Shown here: in pieces, positions 1-8,507 of the stretch | Layout: each line of letters begins with the position of its first letter | Numbering within the stretch: the stretch's first letter is position 1 | Assembly: GCA_963721385.1 (NCBI GenBank) | Contig: CAVRJB010000013.1 | Location: 558,001 to 622,000, forward strand | Direction: 5' to 3' | DNA length: 64,000 nt | Source of the DNA: DAOMFB01 sp963721385 | Lineage (GTDB): Bacteria; Acidobacteriota; Thermoanaerobaculia; UBA5066 | Program-made: the position numbers and the translations under genes | The notes under the pieces: model-generated | What the model saw: only the letters and a program-made list of their open reading frames with translations | Told to the model about the DNA's origin: nothing | Databases searched by the model: none

Positions 1-1354
1 ACGTCAGCCCCGCCTTGACCGTGTGGAAGTTCCGCTCGTAGATGCCGCCCTGCCCGCCGATCGGAAGGACGATCTCGGCCACGGACTCCGACAGGTTCAG
101 GTCCTGCTTCGTGTACGAGTAGCCGCCGCGGATGGAGACCGGGCCGACTTTCCGGATGTTGACCGACGCGTCCCAGGTCTCGTCGTCCCGGACCATGTGG
201 TTGTAGACCGGTGTCGAGAGAAAGTTCGTCGGGAGACCGCCCGTGTACGTGACGGCGTTGGCGAAGAGGGTGGAGATCAGCGCCGACCCGTTCTCGTCCC
301 GGTGGCTCTGCCGCCATCCGGCGATGAAGTCGACGTTCTCCCCGAGCCCGTACTCGGCCCGCACCGCGCCGCGCCAGAAGGAGTTCCCGGCGCGGGGAGC
401 CTGCGTCTCGCTGAGGCCGCTGAAGAACTGTCCGAGGGCGAAGCTGACCATGTTGCCCGCGGCGTTCTCGTTGTCGTTCGCGTCGAGATTGCCGCCCGTG
501 TGGATGTAGGTGCCGGTGACGCGGCAGCGCGGGCAGAACTGCGCCGTGACCGCCGCGTTCGTGATCGGCTGGTTGACCGTCGTATCGGTCGAGTTCGAGT
601 AGCTCGTCAGCTTGAGCGTCTGGCCGAGCACGGAGGTCGGGTAGTCCCCGGCGCCCTTGCCCGGCATCAGGGTCTGGACGTCGTTCTCGACCGTCTTCCG
701 CCAGCCCTGGGTGACATGACCCGAGATCCCGTAGGCGTTGAAGAGGAGGCCGACGCGCGGCTCCTGGTCGACGACGCGGAGGGTCTCGTTCAGCTGGTAG
801 ACGTTGCCGCCCACGAGGGCCGTCGTCGTGCCCGGGCCCGCGTAGTGGTTCTGGGTGTAGCCGAAGAGGGGCGAAACGATCTTGTCGGGCAGGAGGACGA
901 GCTCGGCGTCGTAGATGTTGCGGTCGCGGTTCCACGTCTGCTGGCCGGGGATGATTCCCTGGTCGAGGAACGGGTTGGCGAAGGCGGGAAGCGCCGAGAA
1001 CATCTCCTGGTGCGAGTAGCGGAGCCGGAGCTGGTACCAGCCGGTCTTCCCGATCTCGAGCCGGCCGAACCCCTGGGGGCCGGCGCCGAGGTCGGAGACG
1101 TCGATGCGGAACTGGTCGAAGGCATTCGTCGCGCCGTCGAAGTTCGTCGTCGAGAGCGTGAAGGACCTGAGGTTGAAGCCCTGCTGCTCGTTGATCTGCG
1201 ACCGGTACATGTCCTCGTTGCCCGAGACGGACACCCACTTGTAGCCGACCTCGAGGTCGATGGGGATCGTCTCCGCGGCCGCCCCGAAGGCGGCGACGAG
1301 GAGGACGAGGGCCGCAGCGAGGGGGACGAGCCGGGTGAGTTTGTCTTTTCTCAT
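1..1354 (-). CDS. MtrB/PioB-like outer-membrane beta-barrel (3' end beyond window)
   Basis: This is the 5' 451 codons of a gene that runs off the left edge. The start ATG at 1354 follows an AGGAG motif and lies 10 nt after the stop of the decahaem cytochrome gene. The product begins with a Sec signal peptide (basic MRKDK, then a long Leu/Ala/Val core ending AAA). It continues as alternating polar/hydrophobic strands rich in Tyr, Asn and Gly, typical of a large barrel. The opening of the mature part (VGYKW, GNEDMYRSQ) resembles MtrB/PioB-family barrels, which sheathe a periplasmic decahaem cytochrome in the outer membrane. Assignment rests on this fold-like pattern and on the two adjacent decahaem genes. 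A different barrel type is possible but unlikely in this context. Confidence 0.8.
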   Translation of the reverse strand, partial: MRKDKLTRLVPLAAALVLLVAAFGAAAETIPIDLEVGYKWVSVSGNEDMYRSQINEQQGFNLRSFTLSTTNFDGATNAFDQFRIDVSDLGAGPQGFGRLEIGKTGWYQLRLRYSHQEMFSALPAFANPFLDQGIIPGQQTWNRDRNIYDAELVLLPDKIVSPLFGYTQNHYAGPGTTTALVGGNVYQLNETLRVVDQEPRVGLLFNAYGISGHVTQGWRKTVENDVQTLMPGKGAGDYPTSVLGQTLKLTSYSNSTDTTVNQPITNAAVTAQFCPRCRVTGTYIHTGGNLDANDNENAAGNMVSFALGQFFSGLSETQAPRAGNSFWRGAVRAEYGLGENVDFIAGWRQSHRDENGSALISTLFANAVTYTGGLPTNFLSTPVYNHMVRDDETWDASVNIRKVGPVSIRGGYSYTKQDLNLSESVAEIVLPIGGQGGIYERNFHTVKAGLT

Positions 1355-1364
1355 CGGCCGTCTC

Positions 1365-2288
1365 CTACTTGAAGAGCTGCGGCGAGAAGTTGGAACCGTG
1401 GACGGCGGTGTGGCACGTCGTGCAGTTCCTCCACTTCGGCAGCGAGATGTTGTGAATGGACGGAGGCTGCGAGCCGGCCGTCGGCCACCCGAGGTTCGAG
1501 TGGCACTCGAGGCAGAGCGCGGCGACCGTGGAGCGGGTCAGCATGTGCATGTTCGGCGAGCCGTGCGGCCGGTGGCAGCTCATGCAGTTCCCCGCCACGT
1601 TGGTCACGTGCTCGTAGACGTGCGGCCCCTTCTTCTCGGCGTGGCACGAGACGCAGATCAGGTCTCCCGCGCGGGTCAGCTTGATCGTCTGGCCCTGGGG
1701 GCGCCCGTGGGCGTTGTGGCACGACGAGCAGTCGATGCCGCCGCGCCCGACGTGGTGCGTGTACGGCTCGCTCTTGAACGACGTGACCGGCCCCGCATGG
1801 CACCCGCCGCAAAGCTCCACCTGGGGCTTGACGAGCAGTTTCTGCGTGCGGAAGTCGGCGTGGTGAACGGAGTGACAGCTCAGGCAGTTGACCGCTTCCG
1901 AGGAGGCGTGGACGCCGGTCCGGTAGGACCAGCGCTCCCGCATCTTGTCGTGGCAGCCGAGGCAGGTCTCGGAGCCCTGCCAGCCCTTCAGGCCGCGGAT
2001 CATCGCGACGTCGCCGCCGGCTTCCGCGTGGTTCTTGCCCGGGCCGTGGCAGCTCTCGCAGACCGCTTCGGCAGGGTCCTTCTTGGCCAGCCAGGTCCGG
2101 ATGTGCGGGTTGTTCTGGAAGGCCTTGACCTGGTCCTCGTGGCAACTTGCGCAGAGGCTGTCCGTCGGCGCGGCACCCTTTTTCGCGTCCGGCGCCGCCG
2201 CCAGCGTCAGGCCCGGCGTGAGCCCGACGAGGAGGAGAAGCGCCAGCAGCAGGAGGATGCCGCCGGGAAGGAAGACTCTTGTTCGCAT
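1365..2288 (-). CDS. DmsE/MtrA-like periplasmic decahaem cytochrome c
   Basis: A 307-residue protein with an N-terminal signal peptide (residues about 1-31) followed by exactly ten CXXCH haem-binding motifs (CASCH, CESCH, CLGCH, CLSCH, CGGCH, CSSCH, CVSCH, CMSCH, CLECH, CTTCH) spread over the whole mature chain. Length and haem number match the DmsE/MtrA family, the periplasmic half of porin-cytochrome conduits. It would pass electrons between periplasmic donors and an outer-surface cytochrome through the barrel encoded immediately downstream (10-nt gap). The OmcA/MtrC-like gene lies 54 nt upstream, so the three genes probably form one operon. The start at 2288 has a short GAGG upstream. Confidence 0.93.
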   Translation of the reverse strand: MRTRVFLPGGILLLLALLLLVGLTPGLTLAAAPDAKKGAAPTDSLCASCHEDQVKAFQNNPHIRTWLAKKDPAEAVCESCHGPGKNHAEAGGDVAMIRGLKGWQGSETCLGCHDKMRERWSYRTGVHASSEAVNCLSCHSVHHADFRTQKLLVKPQVELCGGCHAGPVTSFKSEPYTHHVGRGGIDCSSCHNAHGRPQGQTIKLTRAGDLICVSCHAEKKGPHVYEHVTNVAGNCMSCHRPHGSPNMHMLTRSTVAALCLECHSNLGWPTAGSQPPSIHNISLPKWRNCTTCHTAVHGSNFSPQLFK

Positions 2289-2342
2289 CTAAGCCTCATG
2301 GCCTCGGGCGGCGCCGGCTGGCGCCGCCCGAGGACTGTCAGT

Positions 2343-4416
2343 TCAGTAGGCGTGGACCTTGGCGACGCTCCAGTCTGCGTTCCCACCGTGGCAGGTGCCG
2401 CACGCCTCGCCGAAGGGTGCTGTGTTGAGGTACGCGTGGGCGGCGGCGTCGCGGCTGTCGTGGCAGCCGAGGCAGGCGGCCGTTCCGGAACCCTGAGGCG
2501 TGAAGTAGTCGCGCTGCGTCACCACGTTCAGCGTGCCCGCCGGCATCGGAAGGTCGTAGGCGGCGGCGTTCGTGTGGCAGGCGAGGCAGTTCCGGCGGTC
2601 GCCGGGATAGGTCACCTCGTTGAAGCTGCCCGGCTGCCCGCTGTTGCCGTAGATCGTGTAGTCCTGGGTCAGCTCTTCGCCCGTGTGGATCCGGTGGATC
2701 ATCCGGGCCATCTCGATCGACTCGCCGGGGTCGGCCGAATGGTCGGTCGGACGGCGGGTAATGTCGCTGTTGACGGGGTTGTGGCACATGACGCAGTACT
2801 GGATCGAGATTCGCTGCCCGCCGTGCGAGAAGGTCGTCGCGAGGCGGCTGTGGCAGGCGTTGCACTTGGCGAGGTCGACGGCCACGCGGCGGTGCGTCAC
2901 GGCGGTTCCCGCCTTGACGGCGAAATCGTAGATCGGGTTCTCCTTGGGGCCTTCGGTGAAGGATCTCGTCCCGCCCGAGGCCTGGGTGAGGGTGACGGTC
3001 CGCCGGGTCGCTGCGCTCATCGTCCACGTCCCGGTGGCGTCCGCCGGAATCGCGGTCGTGAAGTTCCAAGTGCAGATTCCCGTCGCCGGGTCATAGATCG
3101 CGGTCGTCGCGGTCTGGCTGATGGGCACCATGCCGTAATCCGAGGTGTTTCCCGCGAGGACGAGGGTCGCCGAGGCCCCGCCGGTCGCCGAGGAGGGCTT
3201 GACGGGCGTCCCGTCGTTCTCGGTGATCTTGAAGGTGACGGTCGGCTTCTGGCCGGGGGCGGTGTTCGTCACCGAAAGGATCGCGAAGTTGAGGCCCTTG
3301 AGCTGCTTCGATTCGGCGGGCAGGACGTGCGCCCCCTTGATCGAGGCATCCCACTCGGAGCCGCTATCAGGCGTGTGGCAGGTGGCGCAGTCGTTGTCGT
3401 TGGCCTGCGGGAGATTCGCGTCGCTGTGGCCCGCTCCGGTCGCGAAGTTGACGCTGGTGTGGCAGCCGCCGCAGGCAGCCCGCGAGGGCTGCGACATCCA
3501 GGTCGTCCCCATCGGCGCCGCCTTGTCGTGACAGGTGTCGCAATCCTGGACGAGCTGCGGGTAGGTGATCTCCGCGGCCCCCTCCCACTGCTCGGAGTGG
3601 ATGAGGTGCCAGAAGTGCTGTCCGTCGTAGGTGGAACGCTCCTCGGCCGGCTCGCCTCCGGAGCCGGGAATCTGTCCCACCATGTTGTTCGGGTTGTGGC
3701 AGAGGGCGCAGGTCTTCGTCTCGCGGTAGTTCCCGCCGTGCGGACTGACCGCCGAGCCGAGATCCGGCGTGTGGCACTGGTTGCAGCGCGTCGTCGTGGT
3801 GTTGCCCCAGGTCGTCGCCGCGGTCTGGAGGTCCGGCGGCATCCCGTCCTTGAAGGCCTGGACGTAGTAGTTCTTTCCGATGATCGCGGAGGTGTTCCGG
3901 ACGAAACCGCCGAAGAGGGTCGTCGGCTTCGTCCCGTCGAACTTCGTCGGCAGCGCGTTGAAGAAGGTGTACTTGTAGTGGCCGATGTCGAGCGTCTGCG
4001 TGGTGCCGGTGTTGTCGCGCGTCGGGTTGCCGCCGATGCCGATCTGGTTCGTGTAGTACTTGCCGTCCCAGATGGCGACGATGAACCGGTAGGTGACCGT
4101 CCCCGCCGTCGCGGCGCCCGTCCGGTCGAGCGGGTTGCCGAAGTCGTCGGTGATCGTGAACTCGACGACCGGCTTCTGGCCCGGCAGCGAGGTTCGCCAC
4201 GCTGTTGATCGTGACCTTGAGGCCCGGCCGGATGTAGTCCAGCTGGTCCGGCGTCAGATACGCCTCGCGCTGGTCGGCGCTGTAGGCCACCGGCGCCTCG
4301 GGAGCGAGTCGCTTCACCGGAGAACCGACGTCGCCGGAGTCGACCGGGACTTGCGACGGAAGGGCCAGGGCCCCGGCCGCCATGAGGACGAGAAGGCCGC
4401 GCTGCACCGCTACCAT
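2343..4416 (-). CDS. OmcA/MtrC-family decahaem outer-surface cytochrome (one apparent frameshift)
   Basis: The reading frame from the ATG at 4416 (strong AAGGAGGAG ribosome site) shifts by one extra base at the CCC run 4180-4182. Reading across it gives about 690 residues. The product has a signal peptide without an obvious lipobox Cys, an N-terminal beta-rich domain, five CXXCH motifs (CNQCH, CALCH, CDTCH, CGGCH, CATCH), a second beta-rich domain, and five more motifs (CNACH, CVMCH, CLACH, CLGCH, CGTCH). This alternating beta-domain/pentahaem plan is that of OmcA/MtrC cytochromes, which reduce extracellular minerals, humics or partner cells. The missing lipobox differs from Shewanella MtrC, so attachment may be through the barrel alone. 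The frameshift looks like a consensus error because both flanks are intact. Confidence 0.88.
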
Positions 4417-4454
4417 GAGAACTCCTCCTTCCGGCTGCCGCCGGACCGGACGTT

Positions 4455-4470
4455 GGAAAGCATGCTTTCC
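4455..4470. promoter_or_regulatory. 16-bp perfect palindrome upstream of the cytochrome operon
   Basis: GGAAAGCATGCTTTCC is its own reverse complement and lies 39 nt upstream of the ATG at 4416. It could be an operator for a dimeric regulator or a hairpin in the leader. The flanking 4471-4600 stretch is more AT-rich than its surroundings and probably holds the promoter. No regulator gene is adjacent. Confidence 0.4.
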
Positions 4471-4639
4471 TGTTTGTTGCCGTTTTGAATGACCGCGCGC
4501 CGGGAGAGGCGGGCGGCGATTCCAAGCGACCGCGAGTCACACGGAGCACCCGGAATCTGAATAAAGAATGTAGGGGACGCCTGATGCATTGGCCGGCAGA
4601 CTAGGTTTTCCCCCCCGAACCCGACATGATTCAGATGCG

Positions 4640-5407
4640 CTATCTTCCGGAGGAAGCAGATCTCGAGGCCCTGAGGAGGAGGGTGACCCCCACGGGGAGA
4701 CGAAACCTCTCGATCAGGGCCGCTTCGAGGCCCAAAAGGGCCGTCAGGGGAGCGTTCAGGAGCCCCGGAGTGAAGTGGAATTCCGATCGGGCCTCCTGGG
4801 CCGGGCGCCCACCAATCAGAATGCTCTGAACCCTCCGGGCGATGAAAATGGGGAGCGCGAGGAAGAAGTTGGCGTAGCTCGTCCGAGAGACCTGGAAACC
4901 GGCCGCCTCGACCTTCGCCGCCATCTCTTCGGCCGTATACCGGCGCAGCGCGTGGCTCGCACGGTCCTGCTCTCCCCTGAAAGCGTCGAAGGCCGCGGCG
5001 GTGACGTAGAGCGTCGCTCCCGGCTTGGCGACGCGGGCCAGCTCCCGGAGCGCGGCGAGGTCGTCGGGAACGGCATAGAGAACGTCGTGGCAGGTGACGG
5101 CGTCGAACGTCGCATCGCGAAAGGGGAGCCGCTCGAGTCTCCCCTGAACGAATCGCGGAAGGCCGCGCCGGCGGCAGAAGAGGAGCGCTTCGAAAGAGAA
5201 ATCCGCACCGAAGCCGAGCGGCCCGCCGGCCCCTCCGGCCACGTGCGCGAGGTTCGCGCCGGTGCCGCATCCGGCGTCGAGGACCCGGGCCGTCGGCGAC
5301 AGACGAAAAAGCTCGGGTGCGAAGGCCCGGGCGATCCGCCTCATCCCGCGGTACCACCAGTACCGCTCTTCGCGCCGGAACATCGTCTCGTACTCGGGGA
5401 GGTTCAC
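4640..5407 (-). CDS. SAM-dependent class I methyltransferase
   Basis: About 255 residues. It opens with the YWWYRGMR-type segment common at the start of sugar- or lipid-directed methyltransferases. The glycine-rich motif I (LDAGCGTG) binds S-adenosylmethionine, followed by acidic motifs and a DVLYAVPDD stretch. The C-terminal part has a hydrophobic segment (FFLALPIFIARRV). The GTG at 5407 is chosen because it keeps NLPEYETMF upstream of YWWYRG and has GAGAGG before it; the ATG at 5383 is the alternative. It is divergent from the PIG-V-like gene 36 nt away and lies near surface-glycan genes, so a cell-surface substrate is plausible but unproven. Confidence 0.8.
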   Translation of the reverse strand: MNLPEYETMFRREERYWWYRGMRRIARAFAPELFRLSPTARVLDAGCGTGANLAHVAGGAGGPLGFGADFSFEALLFCRRRGLPRFVQGRLERLPFRDATFDAVTCHDVLYAVPDDLAALRELARVAKPGATLYVTAAAFDAFRGEQDRASHALRRYTAEEMAAKVEAAGFQVSRTSYANFFLALPIFIARRVQSILIGGRPAQEARSEFHFTPGLLNAPLTALLGLEAALIERFRLPVGVTLLLRASRSASSGR

Positions 5408-5443
5408 GCGTCTTGCCTCTCGCAGCCGATGTGCGTTCCTATA

Positions 5444-6601
5444 ATGCCCGCTCCCGTGCCGTCCACCCGCCGCGTCCTCTCCGTCAGCCTCCTCTGGGCG
5501 GCCTGCGTCTGGACGCTGGCCCTCGTCGCGGCCCGGAGCACGCCCTGGCTGACCGGCCCCAACACCTGGACCTACGAGGTGAAGCGCCGCGTCACGCCCC
5601 TCGCGCGCTGGGACTCGGGCTGGTACATCGGCATCGCCGAGTCGGGCTACATGCTGCCTCCCAAGACATTCGGCGAGGAGACGAATCACGCCTTCTTCCC
5701 GCTCTACCCGCTCCTGATGCGCGCCGTCATGCGGTCGACCGGCCTCGAGACCTCGCTCGCGGGGAACCTCGTCTCGCTCGCCTGCTTCCTCGGCGCGACG
5801 GTTCTCTTCGCCCGCTGGGTCGGGTCGCGCTGGGGACCGTCCCGCGTGATGCCGGCGCTCCTCGCGCTTCTGGCGTTTCCCACGTCGTTCTTCTTCCTGA
5901 CCGTCTACACCGAGGCGCTCTTCCTCTTCCTCGCCCTTCTCGCCGCCGACGCGCTCGACCGGGACCGCCCCCTGCTCGCGGCGCTCGCGGGCTACCTCGC
6001 CGGCCTCACGCGGATTTCCGGCGTCGTCCTCGGGCCTTACCTCGCCGTCTCGTCGTTCCTCCGGACCCGCTCCCGGGGGCGCGGCGTCCTCCGGTCGCTT
6101 GCGGCGGCGGCGGTGACGGGCCTCCCGCCGCTCCTCGGCTTCGCCACCTTCTGTGCCTACTTTTATCGCCGGTACGGTGACCCGTTTCTCTTCTCGACGG
6201 CGCAGCACAACTGGGGGAGGGCGGAGAAGACGGCCTGGGACGGGCCGATGCTGATTGCGAAGGACGTCTTCGAGGACTTCTCGACCGGGCGGATCTTCCA
6301 CAAGAGTCCCGCGCGGACGCTCGAGGGAGTCTTCTTCCTCCTCTTTGCGTACCTCGCCTGGCGGCTCCTCCGGGAGAAGCGGTGGCCGGAGTCGCTCTAC
6401 ACGCTCCTGACGATCGGCCTCATCCCCTTCACCGGGACGCTCGAGAGCGCGGGGCGCTACGTCCTGCCCGCGTTTCCCGGCTTCCCGGTCCTCGGCTCGC
6501 TCGCGGCTTCGCCCCGGCTCTTTCGGGCCGTCCTCGCCCTCGGCTTCCTGATCCAGGCGGCCTACGTCTGGGTCTTCGTCCACTGGCTCTGGGCCGGATG
6601 A
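5444..6601 (+). CDS. PIG-V-like integral membrane mannosyltransferase
   Basis: A protein of roughly 385 residues with many hydrophobic segments and the RWDSGWYIGIAESGY signature early in the chain. That signature is characteristic of the PIG-V/GT76 group of polyprenyl-phosphate-sugar-dependent transferases. These add mannose or a similar sugar on the outer face of the cytoplasmic membrane. FFPLYPLLMR and the FLTVYTEALFLFLA helix also fit. Start choice is uncertain: ATG 5429, ATG 5444 or GTG 5456. A TATAAT at 5440-5445 overlaps the second ATG, so if that box is the promoter the real start would be GTG 5456. The stop overlaps the next gene by ATGA. Confidence 0.75.
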   Translation: MPAPVPSTRRVLSVSLLWAACVWTLALVAARSTPWLTGPNTWTYEVKRRVTPLARWDSGWYIGIAESGYMLPPKTFGEETNHAFFPLYPLLMRAVMRSTGLETSLAGNLVSLACFLGATVLFARWVGSRWGPSRVMPALLALLAFPTSFFFLTVYTEALFLFLALLAADALDRDRPLLAALAGYLAGLTRISGVVLGPYLAVSSFLRTRSRGRGVLRSLAAAAVTGLPPLLGFATFCAYFYRRYGDPFLFSTAQHNWGRAEKTAWDGPMLIAKDVFEDFSTGRIFHKSPARTLEGVFFLLFAYLAWRLLREKRWPESLYTLLTIGLIPFTGTLESAGRYVLPAFPGFPVLGSLAASPRLFRAVLALGFLIQAAYVWVFVHWLWAG

Positions 6602-7413
6602 GCCTCTGGAGGGCCCGGCCCGCCGTCGTCCTCGCGCTTGCGGCGCTCGCGGCGCTCCTGGCCGTGGCGCTCCTGCCCGGCTGCGATCGGGAGCCGGCGC
6701 CTTTCGGCCGCCACGCCGCCTTCGTGCCGGTCGTCCTCGACTCCCGCATTCCGGGCCGCGTGCCGTGGCAGACCCGCATCGAGGTGACGAACGACGGGCC
6801 CGACGCGGGCGTCGTCCGGGTCACCCGCTGGCCCCCCGACCGGCGGGAAGCCGAGGTCGAGGACTACCGCGTCGCCCCGGGCGCGACGCTCGGCATCCCG
6901 TCACGTGTTCCCTTCTTCCCGTCTGTCTCGTCGTTCTGGCTCGAGAGCGAGACTCCCTTCCACGTTCGCGCCGTCGTCCGGAACCGGAAGAGCCCGCTGC
7001 CGCCGCCGCTCGACGTGCCGGTCCTCTCCCCATCCGATCTCGCGCGCCCCGGCGACACGCTGCGCCTCGGCCCGTTCTTCTCCGACGGCGCGAGGCGGAG
7101 CCACTTCTGCTACACCTTTCCCGGAACGGACGTCCGCTCGGTCCCGTACCTCGTCCGGACGGTCTTCACCGGGCTCGACGGGAAGCTCCTTGGCCGCTTC
7201 GAGTTCGGTCTCGCCGGCGTCCCGACGCTGATCGAGAACCCGTGGGTCCGCTTCGCCCTTCCCGAGGGGCAGCCATTCCAGCTCGAGGTGACGTTCCTCG
7301 GGTCGTCGCGGGGGCGAACGCCGCGGTACGGGCTCTGGGTCTACGGCATCGTGACGGACCGGCGGACGAACGAGTCCCGCTTCCTGAAGACGACGGTCGT
7401 CCGCTCGCGTTAG
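6598..7413 (+). CDS. Predicted lipoprotein of unknown function
   Basis: A 271-residue protein whose start overlaps the stop of the membrane transferase (ATGA), implying coupled translation. The N-terminus is a lipoprotein signal: hydrophobic Ala/Leu/Val core followed by LPGC, with Cys about residue 27 as the lipidation site. The remainder is beta-rich, with an early segment (IEVTNDGPDAGVVRV) resembling immunoglobulin-like or CARDB folds, and no catalytic motif I recognise. Its coupling to a mannosyltransferase suggests a role at the cell envelope. It converges with the DegT gene, the two stop codons overlapping by 4 nt. Confidence 0.75.
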   Translation: MSLWRARPAVVLALAALAALLAVALLPGCDREPAPFGRHAAFVPVVLDSRIPGRVPWQTRIEVTNDGPDAGVVRVTRWPPDRREAEVEDYRVAPGATLGIPSRVPFFPSVSSFWLESETPFHVRAVVRNRKSPLPPPLDVPVLSPSDLARPGDTLRLGPFFSDGARRSHFCYTFPGTDVRSVPYLVRTVFTGLDGKLLGRFEFGLAGVPTLIENPWVRFALPEGQPFQLEVTFLGSSRGRTPRYGLWVYGIVTDRRTNESRFLKTTVVRSR

Positions 7414-8507
7414 CGCCGGACGGCGTCCGAAAGCGCCCGCGCGACCAGATCCGCTTCGCCGTCGGTCAGCTCGGGATAGAGCGGCAGGGAGAGGACCTCC
7501 CGCGCGGCGCGCTCCGTCTCGGGCAGCGCTCCGCGCGGGAACGACGCGAACGCGGGCTGCTCGTGGACGGCGCGCGGGTAATGGACGTCGGTGCCGATCC
7601 CGGCCGCCGACAGGCGCTCCCGAACCGCCTCGCGCTCCGCGACCCGGACGACGTAGAGGTGGTGGCACGGCACCGCGCCCGGGGCGGCCGGCGGCGGCGT
7701 CTCGACCGCTCCCCGGAGCCGCTCGTCATAGCGCGCCGCGAGCGCGGCCCGCCGCCGGTTCGCCTCCGAAAGGCGGAGGAGCCGCTCCGAAAGGAACGCC
7801 GCCTGCAGCTCGTCCAGCCGGCTGTTGAAACCGGGCTCGAGGGAATCGTTCCGCGTGGCATAGCCGTAGATCCGGAGCCTCCGGACGCGCTCCGCCACGT
7901 CGGCCCGCGACGTCGTCACGAGCCCGCCGTCGCCCAGCGCCCCGAGGTTCTTCGTGGGATAGAAGCTCCAGGTCGCGGCGTCGCCAAACGTCCCGACGCT
8001 CTTTCCGCCGAGCCGCGCGCCGTGCGCCTGCGCGCAGTCCTCGACGAGGGCGAGATGGTGCTCGCGGGCGAAGAAGGCGATCTCCTCCATCGCGGCGGGC
8101 CGGCCGTAGAGGTGGACCGGCACGATGGCGCGCGTCCGCGGCGTCAAGGCGGCCGGAAGGCGCCCCGGGTCGAGCGTCAGCGTGCGGGGGTCGACCTCGA
8201 CGAAGACCGGCCGCGCGCCCGCGTTCAGGATCCCGGTCGCCGTCGGCGCGCAGGTCATCGAGACGGTCAGGACGTCGTCCCCCTCGCCCACGTCCAGCGC
8301 CCGGAGCGCGAGGGTGATCGCGTCCGTCCCGTTCGCGCAGCCGACCCCGTGCGCGGCGCCGGCGAACGCCGCGAAGTCGCGCTCGAAGGCTTCGACCTCG
8401 GGTCCGAGAACGTAGCGCCCCGAGGCGTGAACGCGCGCGAACGCGCTCGCGAGGGCCCCGGCCTCGGCCGCCGCCGCCCGAGTGAGGTCGAGGTAGGGGA
8501 CTTTCAC
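7410..8507 (-). CDS. DegT/DnrJ/EryC1/StrS-family PLP aminotransferase
   Basis: A 365-residue sugar aminotransferase-type protein. It has the cofactor-binding GCANGTDAITLAL segment, the VEDCAQAHGA acidic motif, and the Lys Schiff-base motif SFYPTKNLGALGDGG. Members transfer an amino group, usually from glutamate, to a keto-sugar nucleotide for lipopolysaccharide, O-antigen or glycan synthesis. The GTG start overlaps the stop of the upstream epimerase (GTGA, 8504-8507). Together with the epimerase and GT2 gene it forms a three-gene operon for making and transferring a modified sugar. Confidence 0.9.
   Translation of the reverse strand: MKVPYLDLTRAAAAEAGALASAFARVHASGRYVLGPEVEAFERDFAAFAGAAHGVGCANGTDAITLALRALDVGEGDDVLTVSMTCAPTATGILNAGARPVFVEVDPRTLTLDPGRLPAALTPRTRAIVPVHLYGRPAAMEEIAFFAREHHLALVEDCAQAHGARLGGKSVGTFGDAATWSFYPTKNLGALGDGGLVTTSRADVAERVRRLRIYGYATRNDSLEPGFNSRLDELQAAFLSERLLRLSEANRRRAALAARYDERLRGAVETPPPAAPGAVPCHHLYVVRVAEREAVRERLSAAGIGTDVHYPRAVHEQPAFASFPRGALPETERAAREVLSLPLYPELTDGEADLVARALSDAVRR

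Noticed and set aside
1260..4208. A 982-codon plus-strand open frame over the cytochrome genes
   Set aside because: It is antisense to two decahaem genes with perfect CXXCH series, is very Arg/Val-rich and has no family features; GC-rich DNA produces such shadow frames.
5440..5445. TATAAT as the promoter of the PIG-V-like gene
   Set aside because: It overlaps the ATG chosen as start, so it is only valid if translation begins at GTG 5456; left as a note, not a feature.
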